64,000 bases of DNA from an uncultured Eubacteriales bacterium (GCA_934432675.1 CAKRYT010000001.1:62001-126000), one strand, 5' to 3'; positions 1-8,653 are shown, numbered from the stretch's first letter. The notes: generated by a model from the sequence alone, not told the origin. Program-made: numbers and translations.

Positions 1-1
1 C

Positions 2-934
2 GTGCGTGACGCCATCCGTGAGATCCGGCGTGTCGGTGTGAACAAGGAGACAATCTACACCTGCTACGTCACCGACGATAACCGGCACCTGCTCGGTATC
101 GTGACGGCGAAGGACCTGCTCCTCTCCCCCTCGGACACCCCGATTGCGGATCTGATGGAGGACAACGTCATTTCCGTCGGCACCCTGGAAGACCAGGAAA
201 CGGCGACCCAACTCATGACCAAGTACAGTCTTATGGCACTCCCCGTCGTCGATACGGAAAACCGCCTGGTCGGTATCATCACCGTGGACGACGCACTGGA
301 CGTCATCCAGGATGAGACGGAGGAAGACTTCTCCAAGATGGCGGCAATGACGCCGACGGAAACGCCGTATCTGCGTACTACACCGTGGCGTCTGTGGCTC
401 AACCGTTTCCCGTGGCTCGCGCTCCTGATGGTTTCCGCCACCTTTACCGGCATCATTATTTCGTCGTTTGAGGCGGCACTTGCCAAGGTGGTCGTTCTCA
501 CCGCTTTCATCCCCATGCTCATGGATACGGGCGGGAACTCCGGCTCGCAATCCTCCGTCACCGTGATCCGTAACCTTTCGCTCGGCGAAGTCACACTGGG
601 TGACTGGTGGCGCGTAGCGTGGAAGGAGTTGCGTGTCGCCATCCTGTGCGGCATTTCCCTCGGCGTGCTCGCGTTCGGAAAGGTCATGCTCGTCGATCGG
701 CTGATGATGCACAATCCTGCCGTCACCTGGCAGGTCGCCTGGACCGTTGCGGCGACGCTGTGCGTCACCATCCTCATCGCCAAACTCATCGGGTGTCTGT
801 TGCCCATCCTCGCGCGGCGGATCGGGCTCGACCCCGCCGTGGTCGCGAGCCCGTTCATCACCACCATCGTGGACGCCATCTCCCTGCTCGTTTATTTTGC
901 CATCGCCAGTGCGGCGATCCCCGGGCTCACCTGA
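2..934 (+). CDS. mgtE: Magnesium transporter MgtE, C-terminal part (5' truncated by window edge)
   Basis: This is the C-terminal ~310 residues of an MgtE-family Mg2+ channel/transporter in the cytoplasmic membrane. The visible part starts inside the tandem CBS regulatory region (residues ~20-105, with phrases such as HLLGIVTAKDLL and RLVGIITVDDALDVI). A connecting helix and about five hydrophobic segments follow (from ~130 to the end). The signature MDTGGNSGSQSS lies in the pore-lining membrane domain and is diagnostic of the family, where the first Asp region and Gly-Asn residues line the ion path. The reading frame is open to the left edge, so the N-terminal Mg2+-sensing domain lies outside the window and the apparent GTG at base 2 is not a real start. 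A strong hairpin terminator follows at 940-971. Confidence 0.93.
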   Translation: MRDAIREIRRVGVNKETIYTCYVTDDNRHLLGIVTAKDLLLSPSDTPIADLMEDNVISVGTLEDQETATQLMTKYSLMALPVVDTENRLVGIITVDDALDVIQDETEEDFSKMAAMTPTETPYLRTTPWRLWLNRFPWLALLMVSATFTGIIISSFEAALAKVVVLTAFIPMLMDTGGNSGSQSSVTVIRNLSLGEVTLGDWWRVAWKELRVAILCGISLGVLAFGKVMLVDRLMMHNPAVTWQVAWTVAATLCVTILIAKLIGCLLPILARRIGLDPAVVASPFITTIVDAISLLVYFAIASAAIPGLT

Positions 935-939
935 CCTTC

Positions 940-971
940 CGGGCACTCTCCGAGTGCCCGGTTTTCTTTTT
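940..971 (+). terminator. Rho-independent terminator after mgtE
   Basis: A perfect 8-bp stem (CGGGCACT/AGTGCCCG) with a 5-base loop lies at 940-960 and is followed by a T-rich tract to 971. It begins six bases after the mgtE stop and precedes the next promoter by about 30 bases. Confidence 0.9.
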
Positions 972-1001
972 GGGAAAAGTCCTAAAATGCGGATATTATG
1001 C

Positions 1002-1030
1002 TTGACACCGACGGGGAAAACCGTCATAAT
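1002..1030 (+). promoter_or_regulatory. Sigma-A type promoter for WYL regulator-nfnAB
   Basis: TTGACA at 1002-1007 and CATAAT at 1025-1030 are separated by exactly 17 bases. Transcription would start near 1037, about 20 bases before the ATG at 1059, with a GGGGGAGG ribosome site at 1045-1052. Confidence 0.8.
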
Positions 1031-1058
1031 AATAGCAACTATCGGGGGAGGGCAAGTT

Positions 1059-2066
1059 ATGCCGAAATGTGCCGAACAGAAGACCCGCCTCCTCGTGCTC
1101 CTCTCCCTGTTGGAGAGCGAGACGGACGAGGAGCACCCGCTCACCGAAGAGCGGTTGCGCTCCATGCTCGCCGCCCGCGGTATTGACGCGGAACGGAAAA
1201 CGGTGCTGGACGATCTCCATGCGCTCGCGGACTACGGTTACGACGTCGTCAACCGTCGCGGCAGGGGTGGCGGTTTCTTTCTCGCCTCGCGCGCGTTTGA
1301 ACTCGCGGAACTCAAACTCCTGGTCGATGCGGTGCAGTCCTCCAAGTTTATCTCCGAGAAGAAGAGCCGCACCCTGATCGAAAAGTTGTGTCGCCTGACC
1401 TCGCGCTATGCCGCGGGGAGCCTCGCCCGCCAGGTGTACGTGGCGGGCCGGGTCAAGACGGAGAATAAAGCCATTCTGTACGCGGTGGATGCCATCCATA
1501 CCGCCATCGCCGAAAACAGACACATCGATTTTCTTTACAGCGAATGGACGGTGGAGAAGACCCTGCGCCCCCGTCACGGCGGCGCACGGTACGAGATCAG
1601 TCCCTATCTGCTCGCGTGGGAGGACGGCTATTATTATATGGTCGGCTTTGATGCTGCCGCAAACACCGCCAAGCACTTCCGCGTGGATAAGATGTCGGAT
1701 GTCCGGCTCGGTGCCGCCCCGCGTGACGGTGCCGATTTCTTCGCGGGTTTTGATCCGGCGGGTTACACGCGGGAGACCTTCGGGATGTACCACGGGGAGG
1801 AAACCTCGGTCACACTTGATTGTGCCGAGAAACTGGTGGGGATCCTCATTGACCGTTTCGGGGACGGCATCACCTTCCGCCGGGCAGGTGAGGGGCGTGT
1901 GCTGTGCACCGTGCGTGTGCGCGTTTCCCCCGTGTTTCTCGCCTGGGTAATCGGCTACGGGCGCGATATGCGTATCGTCTCGCCCGCATCGGTTGCCGAT
2001 GCCCTGCAACAACTGGCGCGTGACGCCCTGACCGAACTACACGAAACGGAGGATCATCATGTTTGA
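1059..2066 (+). CDS. WYL-domain transcriptional regulator (DeoR/HTH-type)
   Basis: This is a 335-residue cytoplasmic DNA-binding regulator. Residues 1-70 look like a winged helix-turn-helix, and residues ~130-330 form the WYL region (sensor domain) with the typical segments LEYxxWT-like HIDFLYSEWTVEKT, YEISPYLLAWEDGYYYMVGFD and FRVDKMSDV. A C-terminal WCX-like extension covers ~250-330. The ATG at 1059 is chosen over upstream in-frame starts because it follows a GGGGGAGG site and lies just downstream of a near-consensus promoter. The gene overlaps nfnA by 8 bases, which suggests translational coupling and that it may regulate the redox operon or respond to a nucleotide or redox ligand. The ligand cannot be read from sequence. 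Confidence 0.88.
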   Translation: MPKCAEQKTRLLVLLSLLESETDEEHPLTEERLRSMLAARGIDAERKTVLDDLHALADYGYDVVNRRGRGGGFFLASRAFELAELKLLVDAVQSSKFISEKKSRTLIEKLCRLTSRYAAGSLARQVYVAGRVKTENKAILYAVDAIHTAIAENRHIDFLYSEWTVEKTLRPRHGGARYEISPYLLAWEDGYYYMVGFDAAANTAKHFRVDKMSDVRLGAAPRDGADFFAGFDPAGYTRETFGMYHGEETSVTLDCAEKLVGILIDRFGDGITFRRAGEGRVLCTVRVRVSPVFLAWVIGYGRDMRIVSPASVADALQQLARDALTELHETEDHHV

Positions 2067-2898
2067 GATTAAAGAAAAACGTTATTTGAATCCGACTGTC
2101 GTCTATATGGCGGTGGACGCCCCCCTGATTGCAAAAAAAGCGCAGCCGGGGCAGTTTATCATTCTGCGCGTCTCCGACGTGGGGGAGCGGATCCCCCTGA
2201 CCGTCGCGGATTATGACAGGGAGCGGGGGACCGTCTCCATCATCTTTCAGGTGGTCGGTTCGACGACCGAGCAACTCGCGCACATGAAGGCAGGTGACTG
2301 TCTCCACGACTTCGTGGGGCCGCTCGGAAAACCCACGCATACCGACGGACTCCGCCGTGTGGCGGTCGTCGGCGGGGGTGTCGGATGCGCCATCGCGTAT
2401 CCGGTCGCGAAGAAACTCGCTTCGCTCGGTTGCGAGGTACATAGCGTGATCGGCTTCCGAGAGAGGGGGCTTGTGATCCTGGAAGAAGAGTTCCGTGCCG
2501 TCAGCCGGAAGACGTTTCTTATGACCGACGACGGCAGTGCGGGTGAAAAAGGGCTCGTGACCGACGCTCTGCGGCGACTCCTCGACAGCGGGGAAGTCTA
2601 CGACGAGGTCATCACGATCGGACCCCTACCCATGATGAAGTTCGTCTGCCTGCTTACGAAAGAGTACGGCGTCCGCACCATTGCCTCCATGAACCCCATC
2701 ATGATCGACGGCACGGGTATGTGCGGCGGCTGCCGCCTCTCCGTCGGCGGTAAAACGGTGTTCGCCTGCGTGGACGGACCCGAGTTTGACGGACATGAGA
2801 TCGATTTCGACGAGTGCATGGCACGCTCTACCATGTACGCACCGTTTGAGAGGGAACGGCGGGAGGATACCTGCCGCCTGTTCCGGGAGGGTCAGTAA
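2059..2898 (+). CDS. nfnA: NADH-dependent ferredoxin:NADP+ oxidoreductase small subunit (NfnA/SudB type)
   Basis: This 279-residue flavoprotein belongs to the ferredoxin-NADP reductase family, in the sulfide dehydrogenase beta / NfnA group. The N-terminal FAD-binding beta-barrel (residues ~1-95) carries the RIPLTVAD flavin-contact phrase. The NAD(P)-binding fold follows (~97-215, starting VAVVGGGVGCAIA). A cysteine cluster near the C-terminus (GTGMCGGCRLSV then FACVDGPEFDGHEIDFD) binds the [2Fe-2S] cluster. Paired with NfnB it forms an electron-bifurcating complex in anaerobes that couples NADPH with NADH and ferredoxin. The ATG at 2059 sits inside the end of the WYL gene behind the ribosome site ACGGAGG. 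NfnB starts 1 base after the stop. Confidence 0.92.
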   Translation: MFEIKEKRYLNPTVVYMAVDAPLIAKKAQPGQFIILRVSDVGERIPLTVADYDRERGTVSIIFQVVGSTTEQLAHMKAGDCLHDFVGPLGKPTHTDGLRRVAVVGGGVGCAIAYPVAKKLASLGCEVHSVIGFRERGLVILEEEFRAVSRKTFLMTDDGSAGEKGLVTDALRRLLDSGEVYDEVITIGPLPMMKFVCLLTKEYGVRTIASMNPIMIDGTGMCGGCRLSVGGKTVFACVDGPEFDGHEIDFDECMARSTMYAPFERERREDTCRLFREGQ

Positions 2899-2899
2899 G

Positions 2900-4315
2900 A
2901 TGCCGAATATGTCACCGAAGAAACACCCGATGCCGACACAGGCACCCGGGGTGCGCGCACACAACTTTGAGGAGGTCGCGCTCGGCTACACCCCCGAGAC
3001 GGCCATAGAGGAGGCGCAGCGTTGCCTGCACTGCAAGACGCGGCCCTGTGTCTCCGGATGCCCCGTGCGGATCCATATTCCGGATTTCATCGAGAAGGTT
3101 GCGGCGGGGGACTTTGCCGCCGCCTATGAGATCATCACGCAGTCGTCCTCTCTGCCGGCCGTCTGCGGGCGCGTCTGCCCACAGGAAAACCAGTGTGAGG
3201 GCAAATGCGTGCGCGGCATCAAAGGGGAGGCGGTTGCCATCGGCAGACTGGAACGGTTTGTCGCCGACTGGTACCACGCGAACGTGCATACAAAGCCGGA
3301 AAAACCGCAGCCGAACGGGCACAGGGTCGCCGTGGTCGGCTCGGGCCCCGCGGGGCTTGCGTGCGCCGGTGACCTCGCGAAACGGGGGTATGCCGTGACG
3401 GTCTTTGAGGCACTCCACACACCGGGCGGCGTTCTGGTCTACGGGATCCCCGAATTCCGTCTGCCGAAGGCAATCGTCGCACGGGAGATTGAGACGCTCC
3501 GCGCACTCGGGGTCGAGATCGCCACCAACATGGTCATCGGCAGAGTGCTGACCGTCGATGAACTCATGGATGACATGGGTTATGAGGCGGTCTTCATCGG
3601 GAGCGGCGCGGGTTTGCCGCGTTTCATGGGCATTCCGGGAGAGAATTACAAGGGCGTTTACAGCGCGAACGAGTATCTGACGCGCTCCAACCTTATGAAA
3701 GCCTATCTGCCGGAGGCAGAGACGCCGATCATGCACGCGAAGCGCGTCGCCGTCGTCGGCGGGGGGAACGTAGCCATGGATGCGGCGCGTACTGCCCTTC
3801 GCCTCGGTGCGGAGAAGGTCTATATCGTCTACCGCCGCAGTATGGAAGAATTGCCTGCCCGCCGCGAGGAGGTTGAGCACGCCGAGGAGGAGGGGGTCGA
3901 ATTCCGGCTCCTGACCAACCCCGTCGCCATCCGCGGTTACCACAACCCCGATGACCGCCGCGACCCGAGAAACGGGTTTGTCACGGGCATTGAGTGCGTG
4001 AAGATGGAACTCGGCGAGCCGGACGAGAGCGGCCGCCGTCGCCCGCGTGCGGTGGAGGGGTCGGAGCACGTCATCGAGGCGGACGCCGTCATTATGGCGA
4101 TCGGCACCTCGCCGAACCCGCTCATGAAACAGACGACCGAGGGGCTGGAAGTCAATCGGCACGGTGGAATCGTCGTGGAGGAGGCCACGGGCCTGACCTC
4201 CCGTCCCGGCGTTTTCGCCGGGGGGGATGCCGTGACCGGTGCCGCTACCGTCATCCTCGCGATGGGAGCGGGGAAGACCGCCGCCGAGGCGATTGACGCA
4301 TATCTCAGGAAATAA
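2900..4315 (+). CDS. nfnB: NfnB / homotetrameric-type glutamate synthase (NADPH) flavoprotein subunit
   Basis: This 471-residue iron-sulfur flavoprotein is annotated in databases either as NADPH-dependent glutamate synthase small subunit (gltA) or NfnB. The N-terminal ferredoxin-like domain (residues ~25-120) has two cysteine clusters, CLHCKTRPCVSGCP and CGRVCPQENQCEGKC. An FAD-binding motif VAVVGSGPAGLACAG follows at ~145, and a second nucleotide-binding motif VAVVGGGNVAMDAARTA at ~285 binds NADPH. Direct pairing with nfnA favours the electron-bifurcating NADH/ferredoxin:NADP oxidoreductase over amino-acid synthesis, because no glutamate synthase large subunit lies nearby. The ATG at 2900 directly after the nfnA stop is chosen; longer in-frame readings run antiparallel through nfnA. 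Confidence 0.9.
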   Translation: MPNMSPKKHPMPTQAPGVRAHNFEEVALGYTPETAIEEAQRCLHCKTRPCVSGCPVRIHIPDFIEKVAAGDFAAAYEIITQSSSLPAVCGRVCPQENQCEGKCVRGIKGEAVAIGRLERFVADWYHANVHTKPEKPQPNGHRVAVVGSGPAGLACAGDLAKRGYAVTVFEALHTPGGVLVYGIPEFRLPKAIVAREIETLRALGVEIATNMVIGRVLTVDELMDDMGYEAVFIGSGAGLPRFMGIPGENYKGVYSANEYLTRSNLMKAYLPEAETPIMHAKRVAVVGGGNVAMDAARTALRLGAEKVYIVYRRSMEELPARREEVEHAEEEGVEFRLLTNPVAIRGYHNPDDRRDPRNGFVTGIECVKMELGEPDESGRRRPRAVEGSEHVIEADAVIMAIGTSPNPLMKQTTEGLEVNRHGGIVVEEATGLTSRPGVFAGGDAVTGAATVILAMGAGKTAAEAIDAYLRK

Positions 4316-4331
4316 GTAACACTTTTGGCAA

Positions 4332-4370
4332 ACGGGTGCCCATTTCTCTCCCCGGGAGACGGGCACCCGT
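4332..4370. terminator. Inverted repeat between nfnB and the acyl-CoA synthetase promoter
   Basis: A perfect 10-bp stem (ACGGGTGCCC at 4332-4341, GGGCACCCGT at 4361-4370) flanks a 19-base loop. It lacks an immediate T-run on the plus strand and ends three bases before the -35 box of the next promoter, so it may be a weak terminator for nfnAB or an operator. Confidence 0.5.
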
Positions 4371-4372
4371 AC

Positions 4373-4401
4373 TTGACAGAGAGACGAAAACTTGGTACAA
4401 T
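4373..4401 (+). promoter_or_regulatory. Promoter of the acyl-CoA synthetase gene
   Basis: TTGACA (4373-4378) and TACAAT (4396-4401) are spaced by 17 bases. The start codon follows 54 bases downstream behind AAAGGAG at 4441-4447. Confidence 0.82.
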
Positions 4402-4454
4402 ATCAATCGGTTATGTACCGATACCCACTTTGGAGCATCAAAAGGAGTATTCTT

Positions 4455-6164
4455 ATGTATAGTATCAAAAAAACGGAACGCCTTTACGAGCCGATCAGCA
4501 GTTTTCATAACCTGGTGGAGCATCTGGACGGCTTTGGTGATAGAATCATTTATCGTTACTTTGTGGACGGCGGGAAGAATCTTGCCGACATGACGTACAG
4601 AGACTTTGCCGGGATGGTCCGCACGGAGGCAGCGGGGCTCTCCGCCCTCGGTTTTGCCGGTCGCCGCGTGGCGATTATCGGTGAGACCTCGCCCGAGTGG
4701 GTCGCGACTTTTCTTTCCATCGTGACCTCCGGCGGCATCGCCATTCCGATGGATAAGGAACTGGCAATCTCCGAGATCGAGGGGTTGCTCGCCTCTGCCG
4801 AGGTGGAGGGGATTGTGTATTCCGCCTCCTTCGCCCATAAGTTCGACGGGGCGGTGTCGTCCCACCCTTCCTTGAAATTCTTTATTCCGATGCACCCCGC
4901 GGAGGACGAACTCACCGATGAAAAGATCGTGCCGCTTGCAAAGGTCATGGAGGCGGGTGCCGCCAATACCGACTACACCCCGGTGCCCCCGACGGATAAG
5001 AATCGTCTCACGGTCATGCTCTTCACATCGGGGACGACCGGTACCTCCAAGTGCGTGATGTTGTCCGAGAAGAATATGGTGACGGCAATTAACGGCGGGT
5101 GCGCGGCAGTGAACTTCACACCGGACGACACGGTCGTCTCCGTCCTGCCGATTCATCACACCTATGAGCTCTCGCACGGAATGTTCTCCGCGATGAACTA
5201 CGGGATGACCATCTGTATCAACGATTCCCTCAAGCACGTTTTGAAGAACTTCAAGCTGTTCCGTCCGACGGGGCTTGTCCTTGTGCCGCTGTTCGTCAAT
5301 ACCATGTACCAGCGGATCATGAAAGAAGCGGAGAAAACAGGGAAGAAGCGCAAGCTGCGCGTCGGGATGAGGATCTCCCGCTTCCTGCGCCACTTGAAGA
5401 TTGACGTGCGGAAAAAGTTGTTCCGTGACGTGCAGGAGGCGTTCGGCGGCAGGCTCGTCAAAATCATCTCCGGCGGCGCACCGTTGAACCCCAAAATGTG
5501 CGACGAGTTCTTTGAATTCGGTATTCAGATTTCCGAGGGCTACGGCATCACCGAGTGCTCGCCCCTCATCTCCGTCAACCCGTACTTTGCCGCGAAGGAT
5601 TATTCCGTCGGTCCCGCTATCCCCGGGTGCCGCGCCAGGATTGAACTGGACGGTAAGATCCTGCCCCCCGGTGAGACGGGGGAGATCGTTGTTTCGGGTG
5701 ACAACGTGATGCTCGGCTACTACCATAACGACGAGGCGAATGCCGCCGTCTTTACCGAAGACGGCTGGTTCCGCACCGGTGACATGGGGCATATGGACGA
5801 GGACGGTTACATTTACATTACCGGCCGTTGCAAGTCCGTCATCGTGCTTGAAAACGGCAAAAACGTGTTCCCCGAGGAGATTGAGGAATACCTCGCCAAC
5901 GTCGAGGGCGTCAAGGAGAGCGTTGCTGTCGGGCGCAAGGCGGAGGGCAGCGATGAGATCATCCTGACGGCGATTGTGGTGCCGGACTTCGACGCGTTCC
6001 CGAAGGGGGCAACGGACGAGGAAATCTATAAGGTCCTCCACGAACGCATCGTTGCCATGAACAAGAAACTTGCTTCTTTCAAGCAGGTGCGTGCACTGGA
6101 AATCCGCCGTGAGGAATTCCCCAAGACTACCTCGCGCAAAATCCGCCGTCACCTCATCCACTGA
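4455..6164 (+). CDS. AMP-forming long-chain acyl-CoA synthetase/ligase
   Basis: This 569-residue member of the ANL adenylating superfamily would activate a carboxylic acid (probably a fatty acid) to an acyl-adenylate and then a CoA thioester. The ATP-binding P-loop LFTSGTTGTSKCVMLS lies at residues ~192-207, the core motif GYGITECSPLIS at ~360, and the ribose-binding and hinge region (WFRTGDMGHMDEDGYIYITGRCKSVIV) at ~437-465. A C-terminal catalytic lysine (KTTSRKIRRH) sits near the end, and the length fits FadD/AAS-like ligases. The ATG at 4455 is chosen because AAAGGAG lies 7 bases upstream. Substrate chain length cannot be decided. It has its own promoter and is followed by a HAD phosphatase. 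Confidence 0.88.
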   Translation: MYSIKKTERLYEPISSFHNLVEHLDGFGDRIIYRYFVDGGKNLADMTYRDFAGMVRTEAAGLSALGFAGRRVAIIGETSPEWVATFLSIVTSGGIAIPMDKELAISEIEGLLASAEVEGIVYSASFAHKFDGAVSSHPSLKFFIPMHPAEDELTDEKIVPLAKVMEAGAANTDYTPVPPTDKNRLTVMLFTSGTTGTSKCVMLSEKNMVTAINGGCAAVNFTPDDTVVSVLPIHHTYELSHGMFSAMNYGMTICINDSLKHVLKNFKLFRPTGLVLVPLFVNTMYQRIMKEAEKTGKKRKLRVGMRISRFLRHLKIDVRKKLFRDVQEAFGGRLVKIISGGAPLNPKMCDEFFEFGIQISEGYGITECSPLISVNPYFAAKDYSVGPAIPGCRARIELDGKILPPGETGEIVVSGDNVMLGYYHNDEANAAVFTEDGWFRTGDMGHMDEDGYIYITGRCKSVIVLENGKNVFPEEIEEYLANVEGVKESVAVGRKAEGSDEIILTAIVVPDFDAFPKGATDEEIYKVLHERIVAMNKKLASFKQVRALEIRREEFPKTTSRKIRRHLIH

Positions 6165-6212
6165 CATACCGCTACCGTCGGATGACAGAATCCTCTCGTC
6201 CGACAACACGTC

Positions 6213-6237
6213 AAGGGCACCCGTCGGGTGCCCTTTT
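6213..6237 (+). terminator. Terminator hairpin immediately upstream of the HAD phosphatase start
   Basis: AAGGGCACCC (6213-6222) pairs perfectly with GGGTGCCCTT (6226-6235) around a 3-base loop and is followed by a short T-run. It ends the acyl-CoA synthetase transcript but lies only 13 bases before the next ATG, so the downstream gene would need read-through or a promoter that overlaps the hairpin. Confidence 0.7.
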
Positions 6238-6249
6238 GAAAGGAAACCT

Positions 6250-6888
6250 ATGCAGCCGCGTGTGATTTTGTTTGATTTGGACGGTACGCTCACCGATTCC
6301 GCCCCCGGTATCATCCGTTGCGTGGAGGAGAGCCTGAAACCGTTCGGTGTCACGGTGGATCCCGCCGTCGTGACCGGCTTTATCGGACCTCCGCTCACCT
6401 GGTCGTATCCGCACTATTGCGGGCTGAGTGCGGAGGAGACGACGCGTGCCGTCGCCCTCTTCCAGGAACGGTACGCCCGGGCAGGGAAGTTTGAAAACAG
6501 CGTTTATGCCGGTATCCCCGAGACGCTCGCGGCACTCCGCGGGCGTGGCTACGTCCTCGGCGTCGCGACCTCCAAGCCGGAGGTGTTCGCCAAGGAGATT
6601 GTTGCGCATTTTGCGCTCGACGGCTATTTTGACGTGGTCGCGGGCGCGGAACTCAGCGAGGGAGGCACCAAGGCGGACGTCATCCGTGCGGCACTCGCCG
6701 CGCTCGGCGCGGAGCCTGAGGAGACCGCCATGGTGGGCGACCGCCGCCATGACATGATCGGTGCCCGCGAGGTGGGTGCCATCGGCGTCGGTGCCCTTTG
6801 GGGCTTCGGTGACGAGGGGGAACTCACAAAGAGCGGTGCCGCCGTCCTCGCGGCGACCCCCGCCGACCTGCTCCGCATTTTTGCGTAA
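6250..6888 (+). CDS. HAD-superfamily hydrolase, phosphoglycolate-phosphatase-like
   Basis: This 212-residue cytoplasmic phosphatase has a haloacid dehalogenase fold. Motif I is FDLDGTLTDS (residues ~7-16, nucleophile Asp and acid/base Asp), motif II is the Thr/Ser in VATSKPE (~105), the motif III Lys lies near EVFAKEI or GGTKAD, and motif IV is MVGDRRHDMIGAREVG (~160-175). A helical C1 cap fits between motifs I and II. The nearest described group is Gph/PGP-like phosphatases that act on small sugar phosphates, but the substrate is not known. The ATG at 6250 follows GAAAGGAAA. The position only 13 bases after a terminator hairpin is unusual. A bidirectional terminator follows at 6929. Confidence 0.85.
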   Translation: MQPRVILFDLDGTLTDSAPGIIRCVEESLKPFGVTVDPAVVTGFIGPPLTWSYPHYCGLSAEETTRAVALFQERYARAGKFENSVYAGIPETLAALRGRGYVLGVATSKPEVFAKEIVAHFALDGYFDVVAGAELSEGGTKADVIRAALAALGAEPEETAMVGDRRHDMIGAREVGAIGVGALWGFGDEGELTKSGAAVLAATPADLLRIFA

Positions 6889-6928
6889 AGCCGACAAGAT
6901 CCATCGTCGCTATCATTCCGTAAAAAAA

Positions 6929-6960
6929 CCGCGTCGGCACCTGTGCCGACGCGGGCTTTT
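6929..6960. terminator. Bidirectional terminator between HAD gene and MATE gene
   Basis: A long stem, CCGCGTCGGCAC/GTGCCGACGCGG around CT (6929-6953), is flanked by an A-run on the left (6922-6928) and a T-run on the right. It can terminate both convergent genes. Confidence 0.88.
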
Positions 6961-6971
6961 GTTTAATTCGT

Positions 6972-8306
6972 TCAGAAGTAGCCGTATTTTTTCCAATTGA
7001 GCAGCAGTGCCGTGAGTGAAACGGCGAAGGCAAAGACCTCTGCTGCCGTGATCGCCCACCAGATGCCGTCCACACCGAAGAGTAAGGGCAGGAGCAGGAC
7101 GGACGCGGACTGGAAGACGAGCGTACGCAGGAAGGCGATGAGCGCGGAGACACCGCCGTTGTTCAGCGCGGTGAAGAAACCGGAAATATAGATATTGATA
7201 CCGGCAAGCAGGAACGAGAACGAGAAAATACGGAAGGCGTGCACCGTCAGCGCATAGAGCCCGGCGTCGTAGCCGACGAACAGATGCGCGAGCGGGACGG
7301 CGAGCAACTCCGCGAGCCCGGCGAGGCACAAGCCCGCGACCCCCATCAAAAGGAGACTTTTGAGAAGTACGTTCCGGAGTTCGCCCCGGTTTTCGGCACC
7401 GTAGTGGTAGCCGACGATCGGCGCGACGCCCACCGAGTAGCCCACTTCCAGGGCGACGAAGATGAACTGCACGTACATGAGCACGCCGTAAGCGGAGACA
7501 CCGTCCTCCCCGATCCGCTCCATCAGGACAAAGTTATAGAGCATGCTGACGAGTGATGCGGAGACGTTGTTCATGAGTTCCGATGAGCCGTTGGTACAGA
7601 TAGTGAGGAGTTGTCGGAACTCGCAAGAGGGGTGGCACAGGCGCAGGCGGCAGTTCTTCCGTTCTTTCAGGAAGTAGAAGACGGGGATAACCCCCCCGAC
7701 GCACTGCCCGATGCCGGTCGCGAGGGCGGCACCTGCCAGCCCCCAGCGGAAACCGACGATGAAGAGCGCGTCCAGTGCCGCATTGGTGCAACCTGCCGCC
7801 ACCGTGACGAGAAAACCGAGCTTCGGCTTTTCCGCCGCGGCGAGGAAAGACTGAAAAACGCTTTGGAGCATAAACGGGACCGTGAAGGCAATGACGATTC
7901 TGCCGTAGAGGACGCAGTCACCCATCATGGCATCGCTTGCACCGAGCAGCCGCGCAATCGGGCGGGTGCAGGTGACGCCGACGACGGTCAGCACGGCACC
8001 TAGGGCGACGGTGAACAGGATGCAGAGGGAAAAGGTGCGTTTGGCGCGTTCCCCGTCGCCTTGCCCCATGATCTTCGTGACGAGGGCAGTGCCGCCCGTA
8101 CCGATCATGAAACCCATCCCGCCGAGGATCATGATGAACGGCATGATGAGGTTGATGGCGGCAAACGGCGTCTTGCCGATGAAGTTGGAGACGAACAGCC
8201 CGTCCACCACCCCGTAGATGGAGGTGAAGATCATCATCGCCGAGGTCGGCAGGACAAAGCGGATCAGCTTCCGGTAAGTGAAGTGATCGGATAATCGGAT
8301 AGCCAT
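6972..8306 (-). CDS. MATE-family multidrug/metabolite efflux transporter
   Basis: This 444-residue integral membrane protein has about twelve hydrophobic segments in two repeated halves, as expected for multi-antimicrobial extrusion transporters that use Na+ or H+ antiport. Family-typical phrases include IRFVLPTSAMMIFTSIYGVVDGLFVSNFIG at the first helix region (an approximate description of residues ~15-45) and GTGGTALVTKIMGQGDGERA near 92-111. It most resembles the MepA/DinF-like clade of Firmicutes. The ATG at 8306 is chosen because the longer frame would begin with non-hydrophobic residues translated from the rpmF terminator region. The ribosome site is weak (GAGAG). The substrate is unknown. 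Confidence 0.9.
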   Translation of the reverse strand: MAIRLSDHFTYRKLIRFVLPTSAMMIFTSIYGVVDGLFVSNFIGKTPFAAINLIMPFIMILGGMGFMIGTGGTALVTKIMGQGDGERAKRTFSLCILFTVALGAVLTVVGVTCTRPIARLLGASDAMMGDCVLYGRIVIAFTVPFMLQSVFQSFLAAAEKPKLGFLVTVAAGCTNAALDALFIVGFRWGLAGAALATGIGQCVGGVIPVFYFLKERKNCRLRLCHPSCEFRQLLTICTNGSSELMNNVSASLVSMLYNFVLMERIGEDGVSAYGVLMYVQFIFVALEVGYSVGVAPIVGYHYGAENRGELRNVLLKSLLLMGVAGLCLAGLAELLAVPLAHLFVGYDAGLYALTVHAFRIFSFSFLLAGINIYISGFFTALNNGGVSALIAFLRTLVFQSASVLLLPLLFGVDGIWWAITAAEVFAFAVSLTALLLNWKKYGYF

Positions 8307-8380
8307 AGTTTTACTCTCAAAATTCTTCGGCGGCGTAAGTGAAAAAGTGTGCCGCCGGATGTGTATAAAAAGACAAAAAG

Positions 8381-8406
8381 AGCCCCGCGGCATCGCCGCG
8401 GGGCTT
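8381..8406 (-). terminator. Terminator of rpmF transcript
   Basis: AGCCCCGCGGC/GCCGCGGGGCT forms an 11-12 bp stem, and on the minus strand it is followed by CTTTTTGTCTTTTT. It separates rpmF from the downstream MATE gene. Confidence 0.88.
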
Positions 8407-8415
8407 GGGGGGGCG

Positions 8416-8601
8416 TCAGTCAGCGGATTTTGCGATGATCTCTTCGCCCTTGTAGTAACCGCAGTTCGAGCAAACGCGATGGGTGAGATTGTACTCGCCG
8501 CACTTCGGGCACTTCACCATCTCGGGTGCAGCCATCTTGCTGTTGGCGGAACGTCTCTTGTCTCTGCGTGCTTTGGAAACCTTCTTCTTCGGTACTGCCA
8601 T
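8416..8601 (-). CDS. rpmF: 50S ribosomal protein L32
   Basis: This 61-residue basic ribosomal protein has the L32 N-terminus MAVPKKKVSKARRDKRRS and a zinc ribbon with CPKC and CSNC pairs (residues ~31-34 and 44-47). The four cysteines mean this is the zinc-binding (C+) form. It is preceded on the minus strand by the AGGAGGATC ribosome site and by yceD, the usual yceD-rpmF pair of bacteria. Confidence 0.97.
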   Translation of the reverse strand: MAVPKKKVSKARRDKRRSANSKMAAPEMVKCPKCGEYNLTHRVCSNCGYYKGEEIIAKSAD

Positions 8602-8653
8602 GATTAGATCCTCCTATCGTCTTGGGGATGACCCCGCATCGTTTATAAAATGT

